Assembly: GCA_002345545.1 (NCBI GenBank)
Contig: DDVW01000036.1
Coordinates: 55,414-119,413 of the forward strand
Direction of reading: 5' to 3'
DNA: 64,000 nt
From: Stenotrophomonas sp. UBA2302
GTDB taxonomy: Bacteria > Pseudomonadota > Gammaproteobacteria > Xanthomonadales > Xanthomonadaceae
Of the stretch, positions 38,173 through 49,588 are shown piece after piece. The notes under the pieces are model-generated. The model had not been told where the DNA came from, did no database searches, and saw only the letters and a program-made list of their open reading frames with translations. Each line of letters opens with the position of its first letter. The stretch's first letter is position 1. The position numbers and the translations under genes are program-made.

Positions 38173-39254
38173 CCGGCCGCCGCCTGCTTCACCGGTGCCG
38201 GCGCGGCATCGGCCGGTTCGACCTCCTCGATGCGGATGCCCGGACGCAGCTTGCCGGTGCCATCCACCACGATGCGCTCACCGGCCGTCAGGCCGTCGAC
38301 GATCTCGACCACGCCGGCACGGCGGGTGCCGGTCTTCACATCGACCCGTTCGACACTGGCGTCGTCCTTGACCCGGTAGACGAAGGAATCCCGGCCAACC
38401 TGGACCACGGCGATCTCCGGGATCACCAGCGCCTGGCGCTCGGGGCGGAACAGGCGCACATCCAGCAGCATGCCCGGACGCAGCGCATGGTCGGCGTTGG
38501 CGAAATCGGCACGCACGGTGACCGCGCGGCTGCCCGGATCGACCCGCGCATCGATGGTGCTGACCCGGCCTTCGAAGCTGCGGCCCGGCCAGGCGATGCT
38601 GCTGCCGCTGACCTTGTCGCCGGGCTGCAGCGAGGCCAGCTCGGCTTCGGGCAGCGGGAAATCGACATGCATGCGTGACAGGTCATCCAGCGTGGCGATA
38701 GCCGTGCTCGGCGTCAGCAGCGCGCCGGGACTGATCTGGCGGATGCCGAGCACGCCGGCAAACGGCGCGCGGACCTGGCGGTCGCCGATATCGGCGCGCA
38801 TCTGCCGCACGCGGGCCTCGGCCGCATCACGGATGGACTTCTGCGTATCCAGCGTGGAATGGGACACCAGCTGCTGCGCGGCCAGCTCGCGCTGGCGCTG
38901 GTACAGCCTGTCGGCCTCGGCGAAGGTGGCCTGGGCCGAGGCCAGCGCGGCCTGCTGGGCATCGCCGCGCAAGGTGACCAGCGGCGCCCCAGCGGCAACC
39001 TGCTGGCCACTTTCAAAATGCACGGTGTCGACGATCTCGCTGACCTTGGCGGTGATCACCACCGACTCGCGCGCCTTGGTGGTGCCCAGCGCCTGCAGGG
39101 TGTCGTTCCAGGCGGACGACTGCACCACCTGGGTGGTTACCGGCACCGCGGCCGCGGCCTGTCGCGGCGCCTGGCCGCCTTCACGATTGCAACCGGCCAG
39201 TGCCAGCGCCAGGACCGCGCCAGCGGCAACGGTGACGACAAAACGCCCCAACAT
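38169..39254 (-). CDS. RND efflux periplasmic adaptor lipoprotein (membrane fusion protein)
   Basis: The 361-residue adaptor has a lipoprotein signal ending LALALAGC, with C22 lipidated. It then has the lipoyl half-motif ESVVITAKVSEIVDTVHFESG, a helical hairpin (about 100-140), the second lipoyl half QVRAPFAGVLGIR and a beta-barrel. It bridges the RND pump to an outer-membrane channel. Stop and start of adaptor and pump overlap by 4 nt (ATGA). No regulator gene is adjacent. Confidence 0.93.
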   Translation of the reverse strand: MLGRFVVTVAAGAVLALALAGCNREGGQAPRQAAAAVPVTTQVVQSSAWNDTLQALGTTKARESVVITAKVSEIVDTVHFESGQQVAAGAPLVTLRGDAQQAALASAQATFAEADRLYQRQRELAAQQLVSHSTLDTQKSIRDAAEARVRQMRADIGDRQVRAPFAGVLGIRQISPGALLTPSTAIATLDDLSRMHVDFPLPEAELASLQPGDKVSGSSIAWPGRSFEGRVSTIDARVDPGSRAVTVRADFANADHALRPGMLLDVRLFRPERQALVIPEIAVVQVGRDSFVYRVKDDASVERVDVKTGTRRAGVVEIVDGLTAGERIVVDGTGKLRPGIRIEEVEPADAAPAPVKQAAAG

Positions 39255-39368
39255 AGGAAAATCCGTCTGTTACACGATCAGGCAGTCTAGCCGGGCAACG
39301 TGACGGTCGAATGTGCCGTTAGAGGGGGGCAGGCATGTCCTCACCGCCGCCCCGCCCGGATGGCGTAT

Positions 39369-41249
39369 TCAGCGCAACACAAGCCGCACCACCTGGTCGA
39401 CCATCGCGTCCAGCGCCTCGCCGTCGGCGTACAGGTGCAGCTCCGGGTTCTCCGGGGCCTCGTACGGTGAGTCGATCCCGGTGAAGTTGGGGATCTGCCC
39501 GGCCCGCGCCTTGCGGTACAGGCCCTTGACGTCGCGGGCTTCGGCCACTTCCAGCGGTACATCGACGAACACCTCGATGAACTCGCCCTCGGCGAACAGC
39601 TCCCGCGCCATCTCCCGCTCGGCGCGGAACGGCGAGATGAAGCTGACCAGCACGATCAACCCGGCGTCGGCCATCAGCCGCGCCACCTCGGCCACCCGGC
39701 GGATGTTCTCCACCCGGTCCTCGTCGGTGAAACCCAAGTCACGGTTCAGGCCGTGGCGCACGTTGTCGCCATCGAGCAGGAAGGTGTGGCAGCCGCGCGC
39801 ATGCAGGCGTTTTTCGACCTGGTTGGCGATCGTCGACTTGCCGGCACCGGACAGGCCGGTGAACCACAGCACCTTCGGCTGCTGGCCCTTGATGCGGGCA
39901 CGCGCGGCCCTGTCCACATCCAGATGCTGCCAGTGCACGTTGCCGGCGCGGCGCAGCGCGAAGTCCAGCGTGCCGGCGGCGACGGTGGCATTGGTCTGCC
40001 GGTCGATCAGGATGAAGCCACCCAGCGCGCGGTTCTGCACATACGGCGCGAACGCGACGGGCTCGTCCAGCGACAGGTTGCAGTAGCCGACCTCGTTGAG
40101 CTCCAGCCGCTTGGCGGCCAGTTTCTCCTGCGTGTTCACATCGACCCGATGCTTGATCTCGCTGATGCTGGCGGCCACGGTGCGGCTGCCGATCTGCAGC
40201 CAGTACGGGCGCCCGGGCAGCAGCGCCGCATCGTCCATCCACAGCACGTGCGCGGCGAACTGGTCGGCCACTTCCGGCGGATCACCGGCGGCGGCAATCA
40301 CATCGCCGCGGCTGACATCGATCTCGTCGGCCAGGGTCAGCGTCACCGCCTGTCCGGCCGTGGCCAGCGGCAGCGGACCATCCGGACCCAGCACCTGCTT
40401 GACGGTGGAGCGGCGCGCCGAGGGCAGCACCACCACCGCATCGCCGGCGCGGACCTGGCCGGCGGCGATGGTGCCGGCGAAGCCGCGGAAATCCTGGTTC
40501 GGACGATTCACCCACTGCACCGGCAGGCGCAGGCCGCTGGCCGCGTCATGAGTGGCGATCTGCACCGTATCCAGATGCTCGAGCAGGCTCGGGCCGTCGT
40601 ACCACGGCATCAGCGCGGAACGGCTGGACAGGTTCTGCCCTTCCAGCGCCGACAGCGGGATCGCCTGCACATTGGCGATCCCCAGCTGCGCGGCCAGCGC
40701 CTGGTAGTCGGCGACGATCTGCGCGAACACCGCCGGGTCGTAATCGACCAGGTCCATCTTGTTGACCGCCAGCACCACCTGGCCGATGCCCAGCAGCGAG
40801 ATGATGTAGCTGTGGCGGCGGGTCTGCGGCAGCAGGCCCTTGCGCGCATCCACCAGCACCACCGCCACATCGGCGGTGGAGGCGCCGGTGGCCATGTTGC
40901 GGGTGTACTGCTCATGCCCGGGGCAGTCGGCGACGATGTACTTGCGGCGGTCGGTATCGAAGTAGCGGTAGGCCACGTCGATGGTGATGCCCTGCTCGCG
41001 CTCGGCGGCCAGCCCGTCCAGCAGCAGCGCGTAGTCGATGCGCTCGCCCTGGGTACCGTGGCGGCGGCTGTCGGCCTCCAGTGCGGCCAACTGGTCATCG
41101 AACAGGCGCTTGCTCTCGTACAGCAGGCGGCCGATCAGCGTGCTCTTGCCGTCGTCGACGCTGCCGCAGGTGATGAAGCGCAGCAGCGGCTTGGCCTCGT
41201 GCTGCTGCAGGTAGGCGGAGATGTCGGTGGAAGGGGTCGCGGTCGTCAT
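39369..41249 (-). CDS. cysN/cysC: Bifunctional sulfate adenylyltransferase subunit 1 / adenylylsulfate kinase
   Basis: This 626-residue fusion starts with an EF-Tu-like GTPase, with G1 GSVDDGKST (29-37), G3 DCPGHEQY and G4 NKMDL. It ends with APS kinase from about residue 440: P-loop [12 protein letters not shown] and [12 protein letters not shown]. CysN drives APS synthesis with GTP, and CysC phosphorylates APS to PAPS. The fusion is typical of Xanthomonadaceae. Its start overlaps the cysD stop by 1 nt. Confidence 0.97.
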   Translation of the reverse strand: MTTATPSTDISAYLQQHEAKPLLRFITCGSVDDGKSTLIGRLLYESKRLFDDQLAALEADSRRHGTQGERIDYALLLDGLAAEREQGITIDVAYRYFDTDRRKYIVADCPGHEQYTRNMATGASTADVAVVLVDARKGLLPQTRRHSYIISLLGIGQVVLAVNKMDLVDYDPAVFAQIVADYQALAAQLGIANVQAIPLSALEGQNLSSRSALMPWYDGPSLLEHLDTVQIATHDAASGLRLPVQWVNRPNQDFRGFAGTIAAGQVRAGDAVVVLPSARRSTVKQVLGPDGPLPLATAGQAVTLTLADEIDVSRGDVIAAAGDPPEVADQFAAHVLWMDDAALLPGRPYWLQIGSRTVAASISEIKHRVDVNTQEKLAAKRLELNEVGYCNLSLDEPVAFAPYVQNRALGGFILIDRQTNATVAAGTLDFALRRAGNVHWQHLDVDRAARARIKGQQPKVLWFTGLSGAGKSTIANQVEKRLHARGCHTFLLDGDNVRHGLNRDLGFTDEDRVENIRRVAEVARLMADAGLIVLVSFISPFRAEREMARELFAEGEFIEVFVDVPLEVAEARDVKGLYRKARAGQIPNFTGIDSPYEAPENPELHLYADGEALDAMVDQVVRLVLR

Positions 41250-42160
41250 CAGAAATAGCCCTCCAGCTTCTTCTTCTCCATCGAGGCGGACTGGTCGTGG
41301 TCGATCAGCCGGCCCTGCCGCTCGGAGGTGGTGGACACCAGCATCTCGGCGATGATTTTCTCCAGCGTGTCGGCGTCCGATTCGATCGCGCCGGTCAGCG
41401 GATAGCAGCCCAGCGTGCGGAAGCGCACCTTGCGCAGCTGCGGCACTTCGCCCGGCAGCAGCGGCAGGCGCTCGTCATCGACCATGATCAGGCTGCCGTC
41501 ACGCTCGACCACCGGCCGTTCGGCGGCGAAATACAGCGGCACCACCGGGATCTTCTCGCGGTAGATGTAGAGCCAGATATCCAGCTCGGTCCAGTTGGAC
41601 AGCGGGAACACGCGCACGCTCTCGCCGGTGTGGATCCGCGCGTTGTACAGGTCCCACAGTTCCGGACGCTGGTTCTTCGGGTCCCAGCGATGGCGGTCGT
41701 TGCGGAACGAGAACACCCGCTCCTTGGCGCGCGACTTCTCCTCGTCACGGCGCGCGCCGCCGATGGCCGCATCGAACTTCCACTTGTCCAGCGCCTGCTT
41801 CAGGCCCTGGGTCTTCATCACGTCGGTATGTACGGACGCACCATGACTGACCGGGCCGATGTCCTGGGCGATGCCATCGGGATTGATGTGCACGCGCAGC
41901 TCGGTGCCGGTCTCGGCCACGCGGCGGTCGCGGAAGGCGATCATCTCGCGGAACTTCCAGCGCGTGTCCACATGCAGCAGCGGGATCGGCGGCACACCCG
42001 GCGCGAACGCCTTGAGCAGCAGGTGCAGCAGCACCGAGCTGTCCTTGCCCACCGAGTACATCAGCACCGGATTGTCGAAGGCGGCGGCGACTTCCCGCAG
42101 GATGTGGATGCTTTCGGCTTCCAGCCGGTCCAGGTGTGACAGGGATGCGGTGACGGTCAT
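41249..42160 (-). CDS. cysD: Sulfate adenylyltransferase subunit 2
   Basis: This 303-residue PP-loop enzyme has [14 protein letters not shown] (34-47) as the pyrophosphate loop, [11 protein letters not shown], and [17 protein letters not shown]. It makes APS from sulfate and ATP together with CysN. I start at [14 protein letters not shown] (ATG 42160) to match family length; a longer upstream frame is open but lies in the promoter region. It is divergent from cysJ, with a box resembling a CysB site between them. Confidence 0.97.
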   Translation of the reverse strand: MTVTASLSHLDRLEAESIHILREVAAAFDNPVLMYSVGKDSSVLLHLLLKAFAPGVPPIPLLHVDTRWKFREMIAFRDRRVAETGTELRVHINPDGIAQDIGPVSHGASVHTDVMKTQGLKQALDKWKFDAAIGGARRDEEKSRAKERVFSFRNDRHRWDPKNQRPELWDLYNARIHTGESVRVFPLSNWTELDIWLYIYREKIPVVPLYFAAERPVVERDGSLIMVDDERLPLLPGEVPQLRKVRFRTLGCYPLTGAIESDADTLEKIIAEMLVSTTSERQGRLIDHDQSASMEKKKLEGYF

Positions 42161-42276
42161 TGCTTCACGGAAAAGGGCGCAGGGGGGGCGGCAGGTAAGG
42201 ATATCAGTGCGCGGAGAAGGGCTCTCCGGCAGGGCAGCGAGTGTGGGCCGCAGCGGCACGGGGCTGAAATGAGCGC

Positions 42277-42293
42277 ATGACATGAGCCCATAA
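42277..42293 (-). promoter_or_regulatory. Putative CysB box in the cysD/cysJ divergent region
   Basis: On the minus strand the sequence reads TTATGGGCTCATGTCAT, and a T-N11-A LysR box is present. It shares TTAT-N8-GTCAT with the element ahead of cysG at 50635-50651, also next to cysB. It lies 117 bp upstream of cysD and 69 bp upstream of cysJ. Regulation by CysB is inference from the shared pattern. Confidence 0.5.
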
Positions 42294-42361
42294 CCCCCCG
42301 TCCTTTCCACTGGCGCGAGGCGCTGCCTAGGATCAGCCTCCCACCCCGACCGGACAGGACA

Positions 42362-44221
42362 ATGACCTCCGCCGCTGCCGTCATTCCCCCCAGCCCCTTG
42401 CCCGAAGAGCGCCGGCTCCTGCTGACCCGCCTGGTGGAAGGCATGGACGGCAACAGCCTGTGGTGGCTGTCAGGATTCGCCGCCGGGCTGGCCCAGGGAC
42501 ACCCTCCCCCGTCCCTGGCGGTCATTCCCGGCGGCGGCCAGCCGGTAGCGGCCGCCGGCAGTACCGCACGCCTGACCGTGCTCTATGGCAGCCAGACCGG
42601 CAATGCCCGTCGCGCCGCCGAGCAGGTGGCTGCCGAGGCCGAGGCGGCCGGCCTGTCGGTGCGCCTGGTGCGGGCCGACGCCTACTCCACCCGCGAGCTG
42701 GCCGGCGAGAAGCTGCTGTACCTCGTCATCAGCACCCAGGGCGAAGGCGATCCGCCGGATGACGCCATCGGTCTGGTCGAGTTCATCGGCGGCAAGCGCG
42801 CGCCCAAGCTGCCGGAACTCAAGTACGCGGTACTGGGGCTGGGCGACTCCAGCTATGTGGAGTTCTGCGGCATCGCCCGCACGCTGGATGCGCGGCTGGC
42901 CGAACTGGGCGGGCAGCGCCTGCAGCCGCTGGCCGAGGCCGACCTGGACATCGACACCGTCGCCACGCCGTGGCGCGCCAAGGTACTGGCCGATGCCCGC
43001 AGCGTCCTCGGTGCGGCGGCCAACGCGGCCGCACCCGGCAGCAACGTCACCCCGCTGCGCCAGGCTGCGGCCAGCGCGCATGGCGCCAGCCATCCGTTCC
43101 ACGCCGAACTGCTGTCACGCCAGCAGCTCAGCGGCCGTGACTTCAAGGGACCGGCCTATGGCCAGTACGGCCGGATCGACAAGCGCGTGCACCATATCGA
43201 GCTGTCGCTGGAAGGCAGCGGCCTGCACTACGAGCCGGGCGACGCGCTGGGCATCATCCACCGCAATGCACCGCCGCTGGTGGACGCCATCCTCACCGCC
43301 ACCGGCCTGGATGGTGACACCGACGTTGCCCATGACGGCCACAGCCGGCCACTGGCGCAGTGGCTGGGCGAGCACCGCGAGCTGACCCGCATCTCGCGTC
43401 CGTTGCTGGCCACCGTGGCCGAGCGCAGCGGCAATTCCGATCTGGCCGGCCTGCTGGAGCCGTCACGCAGCAGCGAGCTGGCAACCGTGTTCGGCGATCA
43501 CCAGCTGGTCGACGTGCTGCACCGCTGGCCGGCCGACTGGGACGCCAGCGCACTCGTCGCCGCGCTGCGCCCGGCCACCCACCGCCTGTATTCGATCGCC
43601 TCCAGCCGCAAGCGGGTGGGCGATGAGGTCCACCTGACCGTCGACGAGCTGGCCTACAGCGCACACGGCCGTGAGCACATCGGCGCCGCCAGTGCCTTCC
43701 TCTCCGCACTGGCGGAAGACGCGCGGGTGCCGGTGTACATCGAGCCGAACGAGCGTTTCCGCGTACCGGCCGATGCCAGCCGCGACATCGTCATGATCGG
43801 TCCCGGCACCGGCATCGCACCGTTCCGCGGCTTCGTGCAGGAACGTGCCGAGAGCGGCGCCAGCGGACGCAACTGGCTGTTCTTCGGCGCCCGCCATTTC
43901 AACAGCGACTTCCTCTATCAGGTCGAGTGGCAGGACGCCCTGCAGCGCAAGGAACTGCATCGCCTCGATCTGGCCTTCTCCCGCGACCAGGCCGAAAAGA
44001 TCTACGTCCAGGACCGCCTGCGCGAACACGGCCATGACCTGTACGACTGGCTGCAGAACGGCGCGCACCTGTATGTGTGCGGCGCAATCGGCATGGGCAA
44101 GGACGTGCATGCCACGCTGCTGGAGGTCATCGCCGCGCACAACGGGGGTGATGCCGAAGCTGCAAGCGACTATCTGTCCGGCCTGCAGCGCGAAGGCCGC
44201 TACGCCCGCGACGTCTACTGA
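42362..44221 (+). CDS. cysJ: Sulfite reductase (NADPH) flavoprotein alpha-component
   Basis: This 619-residue diflavin reductase has a flavodoxin domain ([15 protein letters not shown] onward, about 77-215), an FAD domain with RLYSIASS and an NADPH part ending in GRYARDVY with the usual C-terminal Tyr. It passes electrons from NADPH to CysI for reduction of sulfite to sulfide. It is first of the cysJ-cysI-cysH series. Confidence 0.97.
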   Translation: MTSAAAVIPPSPLPEERRLLLTRLVEGMDGNSLWWLSGFAAGLAQGHPPPSLAVIPGGGQPVAAAGSTARLTVLYGSQTGNARRAAEQVAAEAEAAGLSVRLVRADAYSTRELAGEKLLYLVISTQGEGDPPDDAIGLVEFIGGKRAPKLPELKYAVLGLGDSSYVEFCGIARTLDARLAELGGQRLQPLAEADLDIDTVATPWRAKVLADARSVLGAAANAAAPGSNVTPLRQAAASAHGASHPFHAELLSRQQLSGRDFKGPAYGQYGRIDKRVHHIELSLEGSGLHYEPGDALGIIHRNAPPLVDAILTATGLDGDTDVAHDGHSRPLAQWLGEHRELTRISRPLLATVAERSGNSDLAGLLEPSRSSELATVFGDHQLVDVLHRWPADWDASALVAALRPATHRLYSIASSRKRVGDEVHLTVDELAYSAHGREHIGAASAFLSALAEDARVPVYIEPNERFRVPADASRDIVMIGPGTGIAPFRGFVQERAESGASGRNWLFFGARHFNSDFLYQVEWQDALQRKELHRLDLAFSRDQAEKIYVQDRLREHGHDLYDWLQNGAHLYVCGAIGMGKDVHATLLEVIAAHNGGDAEAASDYLSGLQREGRYARDVY

Positions 44222-44331
44222 CCCCTTCCCCCCCTGCAGCAGCGGCACCAGCCGCGACCGGGGGTTGCCGGGAAAGCCTTCGCGACCGACGTCGCTCCTC
44301 CACCAGCCACAGGCGCAGACACCCCACGACC

Positions 44332-46038
44332 ATGTCCCATCCTTCCGTAGAAAAGATCAAGCTCGACAGCCGGCGCCTGCGCGGCAACATCGCCGAAGAC
44401 CTGCTGGACGCCACCACCGGCTCGCTGTCGTTCGAGGACCAGCGCACCATCAAGTTCCACGGCAGCTACCAGCAGGACGACCGCGACCTGCGCGACGAGC
44501 GCCGCCGGCAGAAACTGGAGCCGGCCCACCAGTTCATGATCCGCATCCGTGCGCCGGGCGGCGTGTTCACGCCGCAGCAGTGGCTCAAGCTGGACCAGAT
44601 CGCCACCACCTACGCCAATCATTCGCTGCGCGTGACCACCCGCCAGACCTTCCAGATCCACGGCGTCATCAAGCGCGAGCTGAAGGCGACGATGCAGGCG
44701 ATCAATTCCGCGGCGATGGACACCATCTCCGCCTGCGGCGACGTCAACCGCAACGTGCTGGCCGCCAGCAATCCGTTGCAGTCGGCGCTGCATGCGCAGG
44801 TGCACGAGTGGGCGCAGCGGCTGTCGCTGCACTTCAAGCCCGCCACCCGCGCCTATTACGAAATCTGGCTGGATGAGGAAAAGGTGGCCGAAAGTGGCGT
44901 GGAGCACGAGCCGATCTACGGCGATGCCTACCTGCCGCGCAAGTTCAAGATCGCCGTGGCGGTACCGCCGTACAACGACGTGGACGTGTTCGCCAACGAC
45001 CTGGGCCTGATCGCCATCGTCGACGGCAGCGGCAACCTGGCCGGCTTCAACGTCGCCATCGGCGGCGGCATGGGCGCCAGCCACGGCATCGCCGCGCACT
45101 ATCCGCGCGTGGGCAACGTGATCGGCTTCGTCACCCCCGAACAGACCCTGGCCATCGCCGAAGCGGCGATCACCGTGCAGCGCGACCTCGGCGACCGGAT
45201 CGAGCGCAAGCATGCGCGCTTCAAGTACACCATCGACGACCACGGTTCGGAAAAAATCGTGGCGATGATGCAGCAGCGCGCCGGCTTCAGCCTGCAGCCG
45301 GCACGGCCGTTCCACTTCGAGCACAACGGCGACCGTTTCGGCTGGATCGAAGGCGAGGACGGCCTGTGGCACCTGACCCTGTCACTGCCCTGCGGGCGCA
45401 TCGCCGACACCGCCGGCCGGCCGTTGCTGACCGGCCTGCGCGAGATCGCCAAGGTGCACGAAGGCGAGTTCCGCATGACCGCCAACCAGAACGTGATCAT
45501 CGCCGGCGTACCCGCCGCGCAGCGCGCGCGGATCGATGCGCTGGTCGCCGAACACACGCTGGATCGCGAGAACAACGCCCCCACCGCGATCGAACGCAGC
45601 GCCGTGGCCTGCGTCGCGCTGCCGACCTGCGCGCTGGCGATGGCCGAGGCCGAACGCTACCTGCCCGGCTTCCTCGGCGTGCTGGAGCCGCTGCTGGACA
45701 GACACGGCCTGCGCGAGGCACCGATCCTGCTGCGCATTTCCGGCTGCCCCAACGGCTGCTCGCGCCCGTACCTGGCCGAGATCGCGCTGGTCGGCAAGGC
45801 ACCGGGCCGCTACAACCTGTTCCTCGGCGGCGACCACCGCGGCCAGCGCCTGAACACGCTGTACCGCGACAACATCACCGAGGCGCAGATCCTGGAGGCG
45901 CTGGAGCCGCTGCTGGCCCGTTATGCCGGTGAACGCGACGCCGGCGAGCGCTTCGGTGACTTCCTGCACCGCGCCGGCATTGTCGAACTGCCGCCCTACC
46001 CGACCTATCGCCAGATTCCAGTGGAACTGCAGCCATGA
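44332..46038 (+). CDS. cysI: Sulfite reductase (NADPH) hemoprotein beta-component
   Basis: This 568-residue siroheme enzyme has the four cluster cysteines C427, C433, C472 and C476, with the same spacing as E. coli CysI (6, 39 and 4 apart). It reduces sulfite to sulfide with six electrons from Cys[14 protein letters not shown] and [15 protein letters not shown] are characteristic. The stop overlaps the cysH start (ATGA). Confidence 0.98.
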   Translation: MSHPSVEKIKLDSRRLRGNIAEDLLDATTGSLSFEDQRTIKFHGSYQQDDRDLRDERRRQKLEPAHQFMIRIRAPGGVFTPQQWLKLDQIATTYANHSLRVTTRQTFQIHGVIKRELKATMQAINSAAMDTISACGDVNRNVLAASNPLQSALHAQVHEWAQRLSLHFKPATRAYYEIWLDEEKVAESGVEHEPIYGDAYLPRKFKIAVAVPPYNDVDVFANDLGLIAIVDGSGNLAGFNVAIGGGMGASHGIAAHYPRVGNVIGFVTPEQTLAIAEAAITVQRDLGDRIERKHARFKYTIDDHGSEKIVAMMQQRAGFSLQPARPFHFEHNGDRFGWIEGEDGLWHLTLSLPCGRIADTAGRPLLTGLREIAKVHEGEFRMTANQNVIIAGVPAAQRARIDALVAEHTLDRENNAPTAIERSAVACVALPTCALAMAEAERYLPGFLGVLEPLLDRHGLREAPILLRISGCPNGCSRPYLAEIALVGKAPGRYNLFLGGDHRGQRLNTLYRDNITEAQILEALEPLLARYAGERDAGERFGDFLHRAGIVELPPYPTYRQIPVELQP

Positions 46039-46766
46039 GTGCCCTCCCAGCCGATCCCCGCGAGGCCGCCAGCGCACCGCCCGAAGCCATCGCCGCGCTC
46101 AACCTGCAGCTTGAAACGATGGACGCGCAGGCGCGCGTGCAGTGGGCACTGCAAAACGCCCCCGGCACGCACGTGCTGTCCTCCAGCTTCGGCGCGCAGT
46201 CGGCGGTGACCCTGCACCTGCTCAGCCGCCAGCAACCGGACATTCCGGTGATCCTGGTCGATACCGGCTACCTGTTCCCGGAAACCTACCGCTTCGCCGA
46301 TGAACTGGCCGAGCGCCTGCAGCTCAACCTAAAGGTGTACCGGCCGCTGGTCAGCCGCGCATGGATGGAAGCACGCCATGGCCGGCTGTGGGAGCAGGGA
46401 CTGGTCGGCATCGAGCAGTACAACAACCTGCGCAAGGTCGAGCCGATGAAGCGCGCGCTCGCCGAGCTGCAGGCCGGCACCTGGTTCACCGGCCTGCGCC
46501 GCGCGCAATCGGGCAGCCGCAGCGGCACGCCGATCCTGCAGAAGCGCGACGGCCGCTGGAAGGTCAACCCGATCGCCGACTGGAACGACCGCGACGTGTG
46601 GCGCTACCTCAAGCAGCACGAGCTGCCCTACCACCCGCTGTGGGAGCAGGGCTATGTCTCCATCGGCGACACCCACACCACCCGCCGCTGGGAGCCGGGC
46701 ATGCGCGAGGAGGACACCCGTTTCTTCGGCCTCAAGCGCGAGTGCGGGTTGCACGAGGAAATCTGA
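46035..46766 (+). CDS. cysH: Phosphoadenylyl-sulfate (PAPS) reductase
   Basis: This 243-residue PP-loop protein reduces PAPS to sulfite with thioredoxin. The catalytic Cys is C237 in the C-terminal ECGLHEEI motif. No second Cys pair for an iron-sulfur cluster is present, which marks it as the PAPS type rather than the APS type, in accord with cysC in the region. It overlaps cysI by 4 nt. Confidence 0.97.
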   Translation: MSALPADPREAASAPPEAIAALNLQLETMDAQARVQWALQNAPGTHVLSSSFGAQSAVTLHLLSRQQPDIPVILVDTGYLFPETYRFADELAERLQLNLKVYRPLVSRAWMEARHGRLWEQGLVGIEQYNNLRKVEPMKRALAELQAGTWFTGLRRAQSGSRSGTPILQKRDGRWKVNPIADWNDRDVWRYLKQHELPYHPLWEQGYVSIGDTHTTRRWEPGMREEDTRFFGLKRECGLHEEI

Positions 46767-46884
46767 AGGCGGGGACCGGGCGGAGAGAAACAGGGAATGA
46801 ATGGAAGCAGTCCACCACCCCGCCCTGCACCTGCTCCGCCCCGTTCCCGGCTCCTGCTTCGCCCGTTCCTGATCCGCTCCTGCG

Positions 46885-48942
46885 TTACATGCGGTAATCC
46901 AGCTTCAGCCAGACACTGCGACCCGGCTCGTTGATCCGCACCGGATCGGCGGGGAAGCCGAAGTCGGCGCTGCCGGCCAGGTTCAGGTGCTCGGCATAGG
47001 CGCGGTCGAACAGGTTGTCCACACCGGCACTGGCACGCAGGCGGTCGCTGATGCGGTAGGCGGCGTTGAGCGAGAAGGTGGCAAACCCGGCACTGGGACC
47101 GAGATCACGCGCGACCACGTTGCCCTCGTCCAGCGCCACCCGGTTCTGCCGCCCCACCACCCGCAGCAGGGCGCCAGTGGACCAGCGCGCATGCTCCCAG
47201 CTGGCACTGAAACGTCCCTCCAGCGGCGGGATCTGCGGCAGCGGCCGGTTCCCATCGCGGTTCTCGCCCCAGGCGTAGGCCAGCGTGCCGCCCAGCTTCC
47301 AGCCCTGGACGGGGCGCCATTCCAGTCCCGCCTCGGCACCGGCGATCCGCGCATCGACATTGCCGGCTGCGGTGCTGCTGCCCATCATGCCGCCACTGCG
47401 ATAGGTGAACAGGATGTAGTCCTGCAGCTGCCCGGCATAGGCCGAGACCCACCCGTCCAGCGTGCGCGTACGGAACTGCAGGCCGAGGTCGAGCTGGGTG
47501 GTCTTCTCCGGCTTCACCCCGGCAAAGGCATTGGCACTGCCGGCCGGGCCGGCATCGGCGGAGAACAGCTCCCAGTAGTCGGGCATGCGCTCGCTGTGGC
47601 CCAGCCCCGCATACCAGGTCCAGTCCTGGCCGTGGTCACGCTCATAACGCAGGAAACCGCTGCCCAGCGTCTCCTCGCGCCGCTGCCCGGCGGTGGGGTT
47701 GGGCTTGCCCATCATCCCGGTGGTCTGGCGCAGATCCTCCGCTTCGGCGCGGTCGATGCGCAGGCCGCTCACCCAGCGCCGTGGCGTGTCCTCGCCGAAG
47801 GTCAGCTCGGCGAATGCACCGTGATTGCGCAGGTCGGCATCGCGCATCCACGGCAACTGCTGCCAGACGCCACGCATGCCGCGGCGTTTGCGGTGACGGC
47901 TGTCCTGGGCATCGATGCCGGCGACGATGGCCACTTCCGGCCAGCGCCATTCCGCGGCGATGCGCCCGCCGCTGGTGCGCCGCTCCACGTTCGAGGCCAT
48001 CGCCATCGGCATGCTGCCGTGCGGATTGGGCTGGCGCAGCGTGTAGTTGTCCATCACGTGGTCGGCGGTGTTGCTGTACAGGTTGGCCTGCAGCTTGTCC
48101 CATGCCCCGGGCAGGTTGCCGCGCTCGAAACGCAGGCCGTAGCTGCTGCGCTTGAACGATGCACCGTCCATGCCGCGGCCGGCATAGCGGGCCAATGCGT
48201 CGCCGGTGCCGGCGTTGAGCTCGATCACGGTATCGGCATCGGGCGTCCAGCCGATGGCGGCGTCGGCATTCCACTTGTGCCAGCGCGACGGCACCACCTC
48301 GCCATTGCCGTCGCGGTAGTCGTCGGCTTCGGAACGGTTGCCGCTCACCCGCACGTACCCGGGGCTGCTGCCGAAGCTGGCATCGAGCATCTGGTCGTTG
48401 CGGTTGTTGGAGCCACCCAGTGCGCTAGCCTGCAACTCCATGCCCGGCGTGTCGAAGCGCGGCAGGTCACGTTCAAAGCGCACCGTGCCGGCCGAGGCGC
48501 CCGCACCCCAGCGCACGCTCTGCGGGCCCTTGATGACGGTCAGCCGGTCATAGGTTTCCGGGGCGATGTAGGACAGCGGGTTGTCCATGCGCGACGGGCA
48601 GGCACCGATCAGGCTGCCGTCGTTGCTGAGGATGTTCAGACGTGAACCGGACAGGCCGCGCAGCACCGGATCGCCATTGGTGCCGCCATTGCGGATGGCG
48701 GAAAAACCGGGGACGGTCTTCAGGTAATCGGCGCCATCACTGGCCGGCACCGGTTGCCGCGGCAGGCGCGGATCGGTGACCCAGTTCAGTGGCGAGGCCG
48801 GGGCCGCGCTGGTGACGACCAGCGTGTCCAGCGTCTTGATCGATGCCGATTCCTCAGCATGGGCACGGTACGGAAACAGGGCCAGGCACACTGCAGCGGC
48901 CAGGCACGCCGGGATGACCGGCATTCGGGAAGCGGAATTCAT
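46885..48942 (-). CDS. TonB-dependent copper receptor (OprC-like)
   Basis: The 685-residue outer-membrane receptor has a signal peptide (MNSASRMPVIPACLAAAVCL..AHA), a TonB-box region (LDTLVVTSA), a plug with GDPVLRGLSGSRLNIL and RLTVIKGPQSVRWGAGASAGTVRFER, and a beta-barrel. The Met-rich parts (SMPMAMASN, TTGMMGKP, RSGGMMGSS) suit copper binding. It ends in DYRM, not the usual aromatic residue. It forms an operon with the upstream His-rich DUF2946 gene and is convergent with cysH. Confidence 0.9.
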   Translation of the reverse strand: MNSASRMPVIPACLAAAVCLALFPYRAHAEESASIKTLDTLVVTSAAPASPLNWVTDPRLPRQPVPASDGADYLKTVPGFSAIRNGGTNGDPVLRGLSGSRLNILSNDGSLIGACPSRMDNPLSYIAPETYDRLTVIKGPQSVRWGAGASAGTVRFERDLPRFDTPGMELQASALGGSNNRNDQMLDASFGSSPGYVRVSGNRSEADDYRDGNGEVVPSRWHKWNADAAIGWTPDADTVIELNAGTGDALARYAGRGMDGASFKRSSYGLRFERGNLPGAWDKLQANLYSNTADHVMDNYTLRQPNPHGSMPMAMASNVERRTSGGRIAAEWRWPEVAIVAGIDAQDSRHRKRRGMRGVWQQLPWMRDADLRNHGAFAELTFGEDTPRRWVSGLRIDRAEAEDLRQTTGMMGKPNPTAGQRREETLGSGFLRYERDHGQDWTWYAGLGHSERMPDYWELFSADAGPAGSANAFAGVKPEKTTQLDLGLQFRTRTLDGWVSAYAGQLQDYILFTYRSGGMMGSSTAAGNVDARIAGAEAGLEWRPVQGWKLGGTLAYAWGENRDGNRPLPQIPPLEGRFSASWEHARWSTGALLRVVGRQNRVALDEGNVVARDLGPSAGFATFSLNAAYRISDRLRASAGVDNLFDRAYAEHLNLAGSADFGFPADPVRINEPGRSVWLKLDYRM

Positions 48943-49014
48943 CAGGTTCTCCGGGACGACAGTCCACGTACCGCCGGACAGGCGGCAGGTGGTGGAATGG
49001 AAGGAAGCGGATCG

Positions 49015-49413
49015 TCAGGAGAACGCGGGGGGCCCGCGCGGCGGATGTGCCGGCCAGCGGACACTGGCAGGAAGGGTCGTCGCACGTGGCGGATGGACGG
49101 ACAGGCGGGCGCACAGTGGCAGCAGTACCAGCAGCACCGCCAGCCACGGCAGCAGCCGCGAGGCCATGGTGCAGTAGTCGCACACTTCGCCATGGGCGGC
49201 ATGCGGACCGGACGGTGTGCCGGGACGCGCTTCGCCGTCCATCTGATGGGAGCCGGCTCCATGCGCAAGGTGATCCTGCACCAGCCCGGCATGGCTGCCC
49301 GGTGGCGGCATTGCCTGCAGTGCGCGACTGAGCACCGGCGCCAATGCCATCAGCAGGGTGGCCGCCAGCGCGAGCCACAACATCCAACGCTGCAGGTGCG
49401 GAATACGGATCAC
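49015..49413 (-). CDS. DUF2946-family protein, His-rich, copper-linked
   Basis: The 132-residue protein has an N-terminal hydrophobic helix (about 10-30), a histidine-rich loop (HAGLVQDHLAHGAGSHQMDG, HAAHGE), the family motif CDYCTMASRLLPW and a second helix. DUF2946 proteins often sit next to copper receptors, and the His/Cys/Met content suits copper handling in the envelope. It lies 72 bp before the TonB receptor in the same direction. Confidence 0.8.
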   Translation of the reverse strand: MIRIPHLQRWMLWLALAATLLMALAPVLSRALQAMPPPGSHAGLVQDHLAHGAGSHQMDGEARPGTPSGPHAAHGEVCDYCTMASRLLPWLAVLLVLLPLCARLSVHPPRATTLPASVRWPAHPPRGPPAFS

Positions 49414-49588
49414 ATGTGCAGTTTAAAGATGCACGCCCGGTTTGCCCCTGCGACCGAGTGCCGCAGTCAGCTGTGGTGCCCGGCAAAGTGGAGCGGCATG
49501 TAACGCCATTTGCGCAGGCTGAGGATGCTGTGCCAGCTCATCACCCCGACAACGGCCTGCCGCCCGTTGCCGGCATCCATGGCCTGCC

